A stretch of DNA of 64,000 nt from Beta vulgaris subsp. vulgaris (GCF_026745355.1 NC_079209.1:19838987-19902986); one strand, 5' to 3'; counted from the first letter of the stretch, positions 33,201 to 44,965 are shown. Numbers and translations: made by a program. The notes: generated from the letters alone by a model not told the origin.

Positions 33201-35017
33201 ACAGAAGAAAAATGTGACAAGGTTTAGTTTGCCTATCATTATACGAAGGATTACGGTTATGGTTTAACTGTTGTTTGGGCAGCAATCTGGGTAATTGTCA
33301 TCAAGAAATCGAGAATACTGATTTTTATTCACTTCACAACTAAGCTATCTAGATAGGGGAGAATTAAATATATATGGTACATATGTAATAAGTGCTGGAA
33401 ATCAGATTGACAATAATATGAAAGTAGACCTCAGATAAATATATTAACTTTGGAACGTAAAATCCCAGGCCCAATACAAGTTTACTCACTTTCGAGAGGT
33501 GCGACTTACCACAACAAGAATATAAATTACTCAATGTTCTTCTGTATCTAACTTATTTCTCCTCTTCTATTTATGCTACTAACTTGCATCATTTCATTCA
33601 TCACCTGTTTCTAGAAGGATTCTCATCCCAACGCTCCACATTGTACTAGGTGCAGGAAAATAATTAGAGGCTTCCCAATTACAGCTGTCGATTCCTCTGT
33701 CTTGTTGTGTCCCAATACCCTTTTTGCCCCTCCTTACATATGTTAGGAATTTACCACTTTTGCAACTTGTGCAACATGTGCCATGTTGATTTCCAGCATA
33801 AAGCTTATTAAAAAATGATGAGGATTGTGCTTATGAAGGAGACACAAACACATACAGAGAAATTTAAGATCAGAAATTAATCATACTTGAATTACTCGCA
33901 TCCATTGCCTCTGCTTTTTTAAGATTGTTAGAGCCTTGGCTGTTGCAATCAAAGGAAATTCCAGCTCCCATGCACTCCATTCGTCCAATGCACGATAAAC
34001 TGCCTCTTTCTCATTTGGAAGTCCTGAAATCTAGTATTACAAATTACTGCACTGCTTTCTAGTGAAAAATATGCTCTTTACAACAGTAACCAAGATCAAA
34101 ACGCAAAGTTTAGGATTAGAATGCTCTAAAATGTTTTTCGAATATAAGCCAGCAATTAAAAAGCTACATTTTGCTAAGATTCCGGCAAATATTACTCCCT
34201 CCCCTACAAGTAATAGTCACCTATACTAATTTTTGAAGGTCTAGAATAAGTTCACCCATTTCCAGAATGCCATGTTATGGAGGACAGGACGCAATGAAAT
34301 CAAAGGTATTTTGGTGGAATCATGGTCATAATGTGCTGAAGCGACAATTGAAGTGCCTAAAAAGGTGACAATATAAGACAAAAGTTCGTTTATTTCAATT
34401 AGCATACAAGAAAATCACACAAACTTACAGTTCGAACTAGATTCATTGCTTGCTGTCCAGATCCAGCAGAATCTCTACGTTTCCACAAGTGATGTTCTCT
34501 TTTTCCTGGCTTCTTCACACTTTCTCTAGATCTTCACAAAGAGTATCAAAATGAAAGTAGTAGCAATTATGACCGGTAGGGCTATAACAAAATATTAGAG
34601 ATTTAGTTTCTTAATAACATATAAGCAACAAGTTACATTTACTAACAGAACATGAGTCATGTCAAAATATGAACAACTAAAAAATGGAACAGCATAGCTA
34701 AGACACATTTGAACAACAAAATGAAACAATAGTGGTTTCGAATACTTTGTAAAAGATGTAAATGAATAGCTTACTTCTGAATGGAATTAGAAGAGGAAGG
34801 CCGTGGAACAATAGATTTGGAAGAGCACTGCACATTGAATGGGAGACATATGTCACAATACAAAATCAAAACTTCTCTAGCGAACTTCACAAGCAAACAA
34901 TTAAGTTAAAGCGCGTATTTGTATTTAGATTCTTACCTGGATAGTAGATACGTGGATAAAGGAAGGTTCATGTAGAAGTAACATCCTTGGACCTTGAATT
35001 TGGGTTTGGAAATCCAT
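30265..35017 (-). CDS. PPR-type protein, plastid, At4g18975-like, six exons
   Basis: Pentatricopeptide-repeat proteins bind organellar RNA. Exons in transcript order: 35017-34937, 34827-34775, 34531-34429, 34030-33887, 31329-31117, 30456-30265, in frame with GT-AG borders; total 261 codons. The start MDFQTQIQGPRM begins a Ser-rich, probably plastid transit region through SIVPRPSSSNSIQ. Then come GKREHHLWKRRDSAGSGQ, GLPNEKEAVYRALDEW, KWMLSKGQGTTMATYD (a PPR-like helical pair), LWNMILHTHTRSISKRLF, and the C-terminus DMEELGVKPDEDTVKRVARAF...KWKYIHFKGERVKVKRHP. These blocks fit the family of Arabidopsis At4g18975, of similar length. Exon 3 could also start six bases later (34525), keeping frame. 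Intron 4 (2.6 kb) contains a Tourist MITE. The gene converges on SBT5.6. I assign no RNA target. Confidence 0.88.
30944..30966. repeat. Poly(A) tract of about 23 bases in PPR intron 5
   Basis: An uninterrupted A run on the + strand follows GCG and precedes CACAAG. It may be a retroposon tail, but no flanking duplication was found. Confidence 0.8.
31437..31781. mobile_element. Tourist-like MITE copy 2, 345 bp, PPR intron 4
   Basis: TTA flanks both sides (31434-31436, 31782-31784). Ends CGGCCCGTTTGATAG and CTACCAAACGAGCCG are inverted copies. It aligns along its whole length with the MITE at 26701-27045. Confidence 0.88.
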
Positions 35018-35827
35018 TATCGCTGCATTCACCTATGACATTGATACCAGACATCCATAATGCAAAGATTCTTAAGTACTTAGCAAAGATTCTGCAAAAA
35101 TTATAAAGATTCCATAAACATGCCAAAACCTGATTTGAAGATATGTAGGAAGCACCAAGGAAACACATATGTTTGCTAGAATAGACCATCATCTTCTCTT
35201 ATCTCATAAGAAGCACAACCATCCAATTCTACAACAATTGCAGCAATTTTCGGCGTAAAAGCTTGCTTCTGAAAGTAAATTAGCATGGCTTTAAGCATAC
35301 AAAGCAATAATCGATGACATAAGCGTAAAAAAACATAAAAAGTATTATCAAGGCATTACAGTATCAGTTCAACAAACGCATTTCCACTGAGAAATTTCTT
35401 TGATTTGCTATGAAAACAACCCAGAAGAACTGAATTTTAAACAAAGTAAAGTATATGATCGGAAGCTATGAAGAGCAGTCCAAATGTGAATAAATGCCTC
35501 AAAGAGAGACAAGTAGCCTAAAACTGTACCCAGTTCCTCCAAATTCACTCGACAGCTAATCTTTTTTTCCAATCTAAAATATTATTTTATATGTCTAACA
35601 AAATTATATTCACCATCAAATACAATCACTCCAACATCCGAATTTTTTTATCAAAAATCCAAATTGACAATAACCCATCAAACAAACAAACAACCACAGT
35701 ATAAAAACTAGAATTATAGAAGTGTTAAATCTATTGACATATAGTAAAATATATACTTATGACAAACGAGCAGAAGAACATGTTCTAATTTGCAAAGAAA
35801 ATTATGCAAATCAAATGATAGAAGTAG

Positions 35828-35872
35828 AAAAGGCAAAACTTTTTTTTTTTGATGAACAAAAAGGCAAAACTT
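35828..35872 (-). mobile_element. 17-bp retroposon stub with 14-bp target duplication
   Basis: AAAAGGCAAAACTT occurs at 35828-35841 and again at 35859-35872. Between them are 17 bp, on the minus strand TGTTCATC followed by nine A. This ending is common at the 3' ends of plant non-LTR retroelements, so it is probably an almost completely 5'-truncated insertion, upstream of the PPR gene. Confidence 0.68.
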
Positions 35873-36559
35873 ACCGACCTAGTTGGGTTAAGAGGAGAAT
35901 AGGAGAGAGAACGATCAGTTTCTTAACTGGAGTACTTGATTTACTATTGAGGATTGGGGTTGGCTTGGGTTTTCGAAAAACTGAGGCCTTTGCCTCATCT
36001 GCTTGGTAATGCTCTATGTGCTTTTTTTTCAAGTTCTACTAAGGTGTGAATATCCTCATACTCACCTCCAAACTTCACTGCCATATCATCATTTCACTAC
36101 TTTTTAATTCTACATACTCACTTCATACTCATTCCAATTATATACTCTATCCTTGATTATCTCCAGACTCACTTCACTTTATTTTATGTATTCTAATTAT
36201 TTTTTTGTTTTCAGTACCATTATATTATGAAAATGTAATAAATTAAAATTATTACCAATAAATAATTAGTTAAATAAAAAAATTAAAATTTTAAATTGAC
36301 ACTAATATTATAAACTTTTACAAACACTAATTGAGTACATGAGCAATTTGAAAGGCATTCAATAACATAACTAAATACATAATAATTTCTACAACATATG
36401 ATAAAAGATAATCGCGAAATTTTAAAATACACATGAAATTTAGTTAGCATTTTCTCCAAAACGTGACTAAATGTGTTCCATCAAGTCATGTTGCAATTGG
36501 TGACATTGAGTTCGGTTACGAATCCGCGTATGATTTTCAAAGTATCTGCTTCGATTTGC

Positions 36560-37777
36560 CTAATAACTTCTATGCAGACCAGTGCGAAGTTGCGGGCTTT
36601 CATTTTGATTTCTTGATACCGTATATTGAACAGTAGGGGTGATTCCATTATCATCTCTTTCATCCTCAATAATCATATTATGCAATATTATACATGCTTT
36701 CATGATATCCCCAACTTCAGTTTTATCCCTTAAACGTACCGGGTTGCAAACAATTGCGAATCTCTTTTGGAGCACCCCAAATGCCCGTTCTATATCCTTC
36801 CTTGCACCTTCTTGATATTGAGAAAATAGTTTTCTTTTCTCTAACAGCATATTCGCTCGAGGGATGGATTTGACGAAAACTGGCCATTCAGGATAAATAC
36901 CATCTGCAAGATAATATCCTATATTATACATGCTTCCATTTACAGTGTATTGGATATCTGGGCCTCGACCTTCAAGTAACTCATCGAATATCGGGGATCG
37001 ATCTAGTACATTGATGTTATTGTTAGAACCTGCAACACCAAAATATGCATGCCAAATCCATAAATCAGATGAAGCAACAGCTTCTAATACCATAGTTGGT
37101 ACACCTTGATGACCTCCAGTGTATTGACCTTGCCATGCAGTAGGACATTTATCCCATTGTCAATGCATACAATCAATACTACCTAGCATACCTGGAAATC
37201 CACGAGCTTCCCCTATTTGAAGCAAAGGTTGGATGTCATCCACAGTTGGCCTTCTCAAGTATTCAGGTTCAAATATCGCGATGACACACTTACAAAATTT
37301 CTTTAAGCATTGTATCGTTGTATATCCACTAATGCGCACATATTCATCTACAATGTCACCAGCCACTCCATAAGCCAACAATCGAATGGCAGCAACACAT
37401 TTTTGAAGTGGAGTAAGAGAGCTTCTACCAACCGCGTCAACTCTTTCTGTAAAATAGACAGAATGATTTTCGAGAGCATTGATGATGCGAAGGAATAACT
37501 CTTTTCTCATCCTGAACCTTCAGCGAAATTGTCGTGCGTTGTATACCGGGTTGCTTGAGAAATAATCATTCCATATGCGCTCGTGCCCTTCTTCACGTTT
37601 TCTTTCAGTGTAACATCGCTTCTTTCTTACTTTTATATTATTTGAAGATGAAGTATCCTGAATGATATCATCTAGGATATTATCTACTGCATCCATGGAA
37701 GTGTCACCCTCCATGTATGAATCACACATTTGATTATACAAATCATCAAATTTGGTAGGGGTGTTGGAGTTTGACAT
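36560..37777 (-). pseudogene. Harbinger transposase, nearly complete, two in-frame TGA codons
   Basis: From ATG at 37777 (MSNSNTPTKFDDL) one frame of about 405 codons runs to the stop at 36560. It covers RIWNDYFSSNPVYNARQFR, the helix region QKCVAAIRLLAYGVAGD, GEARGFPGMLGSIDCMH (first catalytic Asp), VASSDLWIWHAYFGVAGSNN, GYYLADGIYP (second Asp) and KDIERAFGVLQ (Glu), so the DDE triad is intact. Only two stops interrupt it: TGA at 37520-37522, within FR-x-RFRM where the family has Arg, and TGA at 37160-37162 directly after DCMH where the family has Trp. Both changes are single C-to-T or G-to-A transitions. The protein would have been a typical HARBI1-like nuclease. Confidence 0.9.
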
Positions 37778-38367
37778 TCTTGTTTTTTTAAGTGTAAGAG
37801 ACTTTGTAGGTGTTTTGGTTTGAGAATTTAAGCTCTTCAGTGGGATAAATATATAGAGCTGGTGAAACATAATTCATTGCACACAATTCACACAATTCAC
37901 ACAATTCAATGACTATTCCAACAATGCACTGATCTTTGGTATAATAATTCATAAAAGATAGTACACTAATTCAACATATAGTGTAATAATAGCTGACAAA
38001 GTTACTGAAAAGAAAAAGGTGATTAGACTAGAGCTATGCAAGCAACAATCAATGTAAAGTAAGAAGTGATGCACTGATATGGACATGGAGTTGACAACTC
38101 ATTGCAGGTGAAATCAACTCACCTTTTATTATTATTACTAGTGTTACTAATAATTATAAATGTAAAAGAACCAAATCAATAATAGACAAAACTACGAATA
38201 ACCATTAATATTAAATGTAGATGAAGTTCAAGAAACGAAAATACTTAACTTAAACATAGTTGAAACTAAAACACTTAACATAAACATAATTGACATAAAA
38301 TCACTTAACATAAACATAGTTAGAGCAAACTAATATAACATAATCGAACGTTAATGAGAACATCACC

Positions 38368-39529
38368 CTAATCATCAAAAGTCCATCCATATTTGTCTGC
38401 AAGTGCTTGCAATTTTTTTTCATGAATTTTGCTTTGCAAGGAAGTCATCTTGGTGACATCAGCACAAAGTAGTTGATTCTCAAGCTCCTGCTCTTTTAAA
38501 TTTGCGATATGAATTGCTGATTCTACGCGTGTGTCTTCAATACTCCTTGCAATTGATATAGCTTCATTATGATCACTTTGAATGCTTTTTCCCTTCCTTT
38601 GAGAAGCTAAAGTTTCTTAGCAGCTTGTTGACCCATTGGTCTGGGTTCAACAACTTCATCAGAACCCCCAACACCCCCTTCGCTTGTTGTGTAGTCGCCT
38701 GAATCCGAAACTTTGCTCCTCTTCGATGACTCACTGTCGTGTCGTTTCTTACGCTTGTTTTTTTGTTCAGACTTAAAATTATCTTCATCACACACGATAC
38801 TCCACACATGATCGTACTGGAACTTTGACTGGTAGAGACTTTGGTAGAGTGCACGTGCCTCTGATAACTTCAAAGCTTCATTGAACCCACTCCTCTGTTC
38901 ATATTTGGCATAACAACCTGCAAACTTTCCAAGAGACGCATTAATTGACTGACTACCAATGTTGTTTGCAGGGGTTTATCTCTCTTTCAGCTTGGCCTTC
39001 TTGTCTATATATTTTCATTGAAGAAAACACAAATTTTTCCCCAGTACGCATCTGGTCTTTGTGCATTGCCGTTGACTTCATCTTTAATAGTATTAATCCA
39101 GGCGACACCAAGAAGTCTTTCATCTTCTATCATCCAAGCTAAAGCCTTTTTCTCTTTTGTTTGACTTTTTCGACGTGTTGTAGTACGGGTAGGTTTTCGA
39201 GTGGTTGTAGTGACAACAACATTTTCAACCTCTTCAATGCCCACATTATCCATAGGTTGGTTGTCTGAATTAGATCCAATACTAATGGGTGTAAATGGAG
39301 GTTGATCCATATTATCACTTGTGGGATTATATTAGTAATTTGAAGTTTGGAGAAAATGGCTTAAATTTTGTTGAGGTGTATTTCCTATATTACTTGGACT
39401 AGGAAAAGTCATATTTGGATTTTGGAAATTTTGGTGTTGGTTTTGTTGGCCTAAAGCGGAATAAAATTGGGGATTATTTTGCAAGAAGCTTATAAGAGAA
39501 TTCAAATCAAAATTTTGATTTGGATCCAT
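38368..39529 (-). pseudogene. Harbinger ORF1 (Myb/SANT-like), element B, frameshifted
   Basis: The start MDPNQNFDLNSLISFLQ at 39529 is followed by a Gln/Asn-rich region, a TAA at 39332, a basic TRKPTRTTTRRKSQTKEKK segment, then WMIEDERLLGVAWINTIKDEV...YWGKICVFF, the SANT-like domain. After a frameshift near 39000 come KFAGCYAKYEQRSGFNEA and SKFQYDHVWSIVCDEDNFK, then KNKRKKRHDSESSKRSK, a nuclear-localisation-like stretch. A last coiled-coil segment (HIANLKEQELENQLL to YGWTFDD) ends at 38368. It is the usual DNA-binding partner of the transposase downstream. Confidence 0.8.
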
Positions 39530-41081
39530 TATAAATAAAAAAGATGGATATATTTTCTGGAGATGATTATAGAGATGATTGATTTGGGAGAGTATAAAAA
39601 AAAATAGAAACAACACACATAGTATTTATAGAAGAAATAATATATTACCATTGGATTGGAGCTTAAACAAAAAAAAAAAAACTGCAGGTTTACGTTGCAC
39701 AGTGGGGAAGGGAAACCAAAAAGTGTTGTTAAATACTTGGTGGGGCCCACGCATGAGTCTTAAGATGAGTTTGGGAAATTAAAACTCATCCCAAGACTCC
39801 TTCACCCTTTCTCCTTGAATATCCCTAGTCTTGTTAAAGACTCCCCCAAATCTTGTCTCAAGACTCAAGCTTAAGACTAGGGATATTCAGACCCTAAGGC
39901 CGCCTTCGTTTGCACCGCTTGCACACTTGCACGGCAAAGACTAAATTCAACTGAACTAAAATAAATTAAATTAAAAGGTTTTTTTTTTTGTCAAAAACTA
40001 CTTATTAAGTACAACTTTTTGAAAACAACTACCTAATATGTCTAATTTTTAAAATAACTACTTTTTTCATGTTTTTTTTGGTAGCACTACCAATGCACAG
40101 TAAATGTTAGTGATTTCGTTTGGTGGGCCCCACTTGACAATTCCCTCCATTTTACTATTGTGGGTTTGTCTTCTTCCCCCTTCATTGAATTAGAACCACC
40201 AATCTCATACCCCAATATTCAAAGTCAACAAAAAAAATTCTCTCTAGCTCCTTCTTTTTACTTGGTGAATTGCAGATTCCCCCATCCTCTTTGATTCTTC
40301 ATTGAGCATTCTAACATTTCTTTCTCCCTCTCCAACAATAACTGATTTGTGACAATCCTTTGCCACTCTAAAATGTCATCATCCACCTAGTGAAAAAAAT
40401 TGCAACCTTTTTTAGCTCTATACGGATCAGAGAATTTGCACCCAAAGAAACCTTCTACCTGGGTTCTTCCTAGTCCATGAAGTTAGCATCTTTGGTGGGA
40501 TGCCACAGTCGCACTTGCTAGGCAATGTCTGAGTTGATTGGTAAGTGTTGCTTGACATCCTTCCAAAAAAAAATTAAACAGTGTTTAAACACTAGTGGAA
40601 AAAAGCTCTTTTGCTACTTGTCAAATGCTTTGGTTGTTTCATAAACGGAGCATTTGGTGAGTTCCTTTAATATTTTAATATAAAAAATTCACAAATGCTC
40701 CGTTTGACCGGAGCATTTGTTTTCCTACCACATTATTTTTCACTCGCTCCCCTCCTCTCCTCGATTCTAATTAAGCTGTTCCTACCCCTTTTGATTTTCC
40801 CATTGCCTCTCTCTATTCGACACTCTCTCTTACCCTCTCCACTCCCGATCTCTCTCATCTACCCTTTTGATTTTATCGTTCATCCCTCCCAAATCCTATT
40901 TCCCTCTTCTTCAATCTTCATTGTTAAAACCCTCTCAACAATCAACTTCCCCAATTTCACTCTCTCTCCTATAAACCCTAGTTTCTCGCTTCCAATTCGA
41001 ACTTTGCTTCTCTCACAAACCCTAGAAATTCTCAACTGGCATCAAAGGAGGTTTTTAATAATTTTCTGAACTTGCACCAAG

Positions 41082-41360
41082 ATGACGACGACGACATGGA
41101 AGATGCCGAAAAGACCGAAAAATGAAGACGAAGTTACAGAATATGAGCCACAAAGAAGAGTAGAAGAATTGCAAGGTGCGAACAAAGATGAAATTGATGA
41201 AGTTGGTGTGCCAACTACTACATCTAATTGGACTCAATTGAACCCTAATTCGACTCCGAAATGGAGCAATTTGAGATTGCTAGCTCAGAGTTTCGTGCCG
41301 TCCGATTCAGATGCGGCGAGACAGAGGAGAGATAACCTGTTAGTCTCTCTCGTCCTTTAA
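41082..41360 (+). pseudogene. Unidentified captured exon in the Pack-CACTA
   Basis: An open frame of 92 codons starts MTTTTWKMPKRPKNEDE and continues with an acidic/basic, hydrophilic sequence including STPKWSNLRLLAQSFVPSD. I do not recognise the family. It is preceded by a CT-rich leader-like tract (40740-41060), as at a gene's 5' end, so it may be the captured first exon of another gene, perhaps serving as the start of a chimeric transcript. Whether it is translated cannot be judged. Confidence 0.4.
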
Positions 41361-42497
41361 TTAGCTTGTTTGTTTTCTTCTTTTCGTTCTTTAATTAATT
41401 TGGTTTTGTTCGTAATAGTATGTATTACTAAATTTGGGTTCTCAGTTTTGTAACTTTTACTATGCTCACTAAAAAAATGCATTAATTGTTTTCTACATTG
41501 CTGCATTGTTGGGTAGTTCAAGATTCAAGAGTAAAATTGGTCAAGAAATGCTTTTGTTAAAGTTGGAAAAAGTTCATTGATTTTAATATAATGTGCAACC
41601 TCAAATTTCCTATAGCATACTGTTAATGAGATTTCATATGTGAATGGAGGAGCGTGCACTGACCTTGTTTGAATGGGTCAATCAAATTTAGCCAATCAAA
41701 TTTTCCATATAGATTATAGAGAGACTCTGATTTAAAGCTTTTTTCATTGGTTGTTTGAATGGGTTGCACTGAGCTTGTCCATTTAGGCTTTCGCCTCGTA
41801 GACTTTGTCTGATTCAATAGACAAAACATTTTCTCAAAGGATTGGAGATCCTCATGCTTAGGTTAGGCTGATAATATAAGTAGTTGGATTAATAAATTTA
41901 GAGTTGTATCTTTGGCTGTTGTGTATCTTATCAAGAAAAACCCATAAAAGTTTGCTAATACCCGGTGTACAATTATGTAAGAATAAACCTTTTAAGCTCA
42001 AAATCGATAAGATACAGATTTCGTTTTGTAAATATGATCAGGTTTGTGTGAGTTCTTCGGCGTCGTTCATTCAGGTTTGTGAGTTTTTGTAGTTGAGTGT
42101 CAACTTTGCTCATCTAACTGCAATTCAATTAATGTTTAAATTTTGATGAGTAATGATATGGATCTTTTGTCTACCGTTGATCATATGAATATAAGTGTCT
42201 AATTATTCAATGCTAATACTTTGGGCTGGAATCAAGACTCAAGAGTATGAGTAAATTGGCTTCATTTATCTGTTTAGATTGTTGATATAGATGGTTAAAT
42301 TAAGCTGGATTATGTGCTGAAGAGATTTGGTAGGATTCAATGTGTTTGCAGCAAGTGAGTATTGTCTCTTCTATATGTCAAATTTGATCTTTATGCCTCA
42401 AATGAAACTAAGAGCCTAGTCGTTTTTACTGTCTCATTTGTATGCACAAGTATCTCGCATATATGTTTCTGACTTGATATACTTTTGATTTGTTCAG

Positions 42498-43049
42498 ACG
42501 TGTTCTGGTTTGATTGAAGGTCGATGGCGATTGATGTTTACAACAAGGCCAGGAACTACTTCTCCGATTCAGGTTAGCGTAGGTCTTGTGCTTCATTAAT
42601 CTTATAGGTTATTAGGATTGGATATGGAATTCTGTTAGTTTGAGACAAAAGTTGTTTTTGGGTATACAGACTTTTGAAAGAGCCTGAATTTCTTACCAGA
42701 ATTGTAAAGAGTAACTTTTTATACATAAACTCATCATGACACGCTTCTTCAAAAGTAATACAGAAGTATAGGAAAGGGTGATGTTACTGCAAGTTTGAAA
42801 CAAACGTTTTTTTTAGGTGACATGAATTAGTATCTAGACATACGATATCATGTTTTGTTCACAATCTGTCTTTTTTTTTCTAAGCCTTTGATGATTCTTA
42901 ATGCCACCCAATCCTCCACTGATGTTGTCGACTATTTCCTCCATAGTCCATACTCCATAGCATCTTTTTTCTTCCACAATAATTTGAAAAATGTGTTTAT
43001 GCCATTACAGAGAACATTTGTAGGAGTTGACTTCTTCAATGTGTTACTG
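42498..43049 (+). pseudogene. Captured fibrillin/PAP (plastid-lipid-associated) exons
   Basis: Exon 42498-42572 encodes LIEGRWRLMFTTRPGTTSPIQ and has an AG before it and GT after it. A second exon from 43011 encodes RTFVGVDFFNVLL after a good CAG acceptor. In plant fibrillins these two blocks are adjacent (GRWRL...TTRPG...SPIQRTF.GVD.F), so exon order and reading phase are preserved, with a genuine intron between. The family stabilises plastid lipid bodies and plastoglobules. Only this short central part is present, so it is a fragment. Confidence 0.75.
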
Positions 43050-43131
43050 ATCTCTCTCTCTCTCTTGGTCTCTCGCTCTTTTGTTTTTCTTTTCTGTGGA
43101 TGATGACATTTTTACAAATTTTCTTGTGCAG

Positions 43132-43206
43132 TATTTATGTGAGATATTGGTAAATAATAAAGGTATTGAGAAGCTGCAATTGAACAGTACTGGCTTGGGA
43201 GATGAG
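43132..43206 (+). pseudogene. Captured LRR-protein exon, copy 1
   Basis: A 75-bp exon between CAG and GTCAGT encodes YLCEILVNNKGIEKLQLNST followed by GLGDE, one repeat of the ribonuclease-inhibitor-type LRR pattern (LQLNSTGLGDEG...). It resembles plant proteins of the EMB2004 type. A second copy with flanks lies at 44797-44871. Confidence 0.65.
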
Positions 43207-43794
43207 GTCAGTTTATGTCTCTACTGCCAAAATGGGAGAAGGTATTGATGTTGTTAAATAAAATAGGTTTAGAGTCATAAATCTCTTTGTATTCAACGAA
43301 GATTCGTTATTGCATAGAAATTAGAAAAGTGTCTTCATATATTGAGGGAGATAGCTGACTGAATTCTCGAATGGTGAATATAATGTAAGAGATTCAATGT
43401 GGTTCAGCTCCTAAGTATATGTGGTTCCTTTAGCATGAGAGAATCAGTTTCTTTGCTAGATGGTAAATATGAGCACTTAACTTGCAATTCATTAATTAAA
43501 ACCTTGACTGGTTAATACTTATTCACCTCTTCAGATCACTTTAGAGGGACAAAAAGTCTCACAGTTTTTCGTGGTACAAGAATCTTAGAGATGTAATCTA
43601 GTGGTTGGAGATGTAGCTTCATTAGGAATTTTTTTGATATACATAGAGGGGTGAGAGTCCCTTTAGGATATGGAAGATTGAGAAGCTTGGCTTGTTGGCT
43701 TTCGCAGCCTTGGTTATGCATAAATTTGAAGATTTGATAGGCTCTTTTTTTTATTAATTTCATTTTACCCTTCTATTGTTAATTATTTATTATT

Positions 43795-44611
43795 GTGCCC
43801 AATTTGATGGATAGGCTGCACTTGCAAAGGAAAACCTCATATGTGAAACAAGATGAGCAAGCTCTTAGAATTTGTACAGGCAGTTCTGGGTTGGATGAAT
43901 GTGATACACTGAATGGAAGGCCAGCTTCTCCCGGAACAATGGCATTGTTGTGCTATGAACAGGAAGCTGTACTGATGGAAGAGGGTTCAAGAGAACTTAT
44001 TGTTGATAGCCAAAACAAAGCTCCCGAGACTTCTTGCAAGCAGCAGATCACAGAAAGTTTTATTGAACAAGAAAGGGTGGTTTTGACCCGATTCCGAGAT
44101 TTTCTCAAGCGACTGATAACTTGTGGTAGCATTAAAGGTAAGTATTGTCTTTTTAATTGCAAAACTGTTTATGACAAACATCTTCCAAATCTAACATAAT
44201 TTGAATTCTTGCGAAATGGCTGCCACACTAGCACTCCAGTTTGTAGACATTGGTGGAAACTGGAATGAGATACTCCTATCATTTTGCTTGCCATATGCTA
44301 AATGTAATTTCTTATTAGCTAGTTTATAAAAACCTGTTAATCCCATTCCTGTTTTTTGGTTTGCAAAAACAATGTGTTCATCCTTAACAAGAAATGAAGC
44401 AAGAAGTCAAGGACAACCCTTAAAGACCGAGGTTTTCATAGATGGGCACCTGAGCAATGGCATGGTAAAGCCACTTATTCCGGTTGCTAACCATACACTA
44501 TCAGCAAGACCAGGTGGAGTTGCTTTCGGTTCCAGTAATGCTTTCTCCCAGCACATTGGGCTTCCTATCGGAAATGGCAGGTTAAAACCCAAAAGTGAGA
44601 AAGCTGTTTAG
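43795..44611 (+). pseudogene. Captured tesmin/TSO1-like CXC (TCX5/6-like) C-terminal exons
   Basis: The first exon (to about 44137, before GTAAGT) includes GRPASPGTMALLCYEQEAV and FIEQERVVLTRFRDFLKRLI, matching the C-terminal region of plant TCX proteins (SPGTLALMCDEQ..., EQE..VLTKFRDCL). The next exon (about 44367-44611) encodes CSSLTRNEARSQGQPLKTE up to KPKSEKAV. Its acceptor reads GCAA instead of GCAG, so the copied splice site is damaged. The DNA-binding CXC domains are absent. TCX proteins are nuclear repressors linked to DREAM-type complexes; this fragment cannot bind DNA. Confidence 0.62.
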
Positions 44612-44796
44612 TACTCGATTGAAATTGCAACACAATAGTCCAGAGTTTCCATGATGTTTTTGAGTTCGATGGCTGAGCTACTGCCTAATGGTCGTTAGTT
44701 AAGAGTGCTCTTTGTTACTAACTGTTGATTATTGGTAATAAAATATTTTGGTCCTTTCAATACGAGTGGTGACTTTTTACAAATTTTCTTGTGCAA

Positions 44797-44871
44797 TATT
44801 TATGTGAGATATTGGTAAAAAATAAAGGTATTGAGAAGCTGCAATTGAACAGTACTGGCTAAGGAGATGAG
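44797..44871 (+). pseudogene. Captured LRR-protein exon, copy 2 (degraded)
   Basis: This is a second copy of the exon at 43132-43206 with about 25 bp of matching intron on the left and 35-50 bp on the right. The acceptor is CAA instead of CAG, and the Leu codon in STGLGDE has become TAA. It is thus more decayed than copy 1, or arose from it. Confidence 0.7.
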
Positions 44872-44965
44872 GTCAGTTTATGTCTCTACTGCCAAAAGTA
44901 CTAGCTTGGGAGAAGGTATTGAGAATCTTACTCATTAATATATAACGTGAAACCGTTTTGAGCAG

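Larger units (their letters stand above)
36043..39894 (-). mobile_element. PIF/Harbinger DNA transposon with both genes (element B, 3.85 kb)
   Basis: TAA flanks both sides (36040-36042 and 39895-39897). The ends share TGAATATCC at nearly identical distance from the duplication: GGTG before it on the left, GGGTC in the inverted right end. Inside are transposase (36560-37777) and ORF1 (38368-39529), both on the minus strand with normal spacing. Size and layout are those of an autonomous element. It is nevertheless dead, because both genes contain stops or frameshifts. Confidence 0.9.

Noticed and set aside
38573..38854. 93-codon minus-strand frame
   Set aside because: Shadow of the ORF1 frame at 38607-38873, which has the NAM-associated motif.
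43795..44611. Functional TCX gene
   Set aside because: CXC domains are absent, an acceptor site is lost, and the piece sits inside CACTA ends with fragments of other genes.
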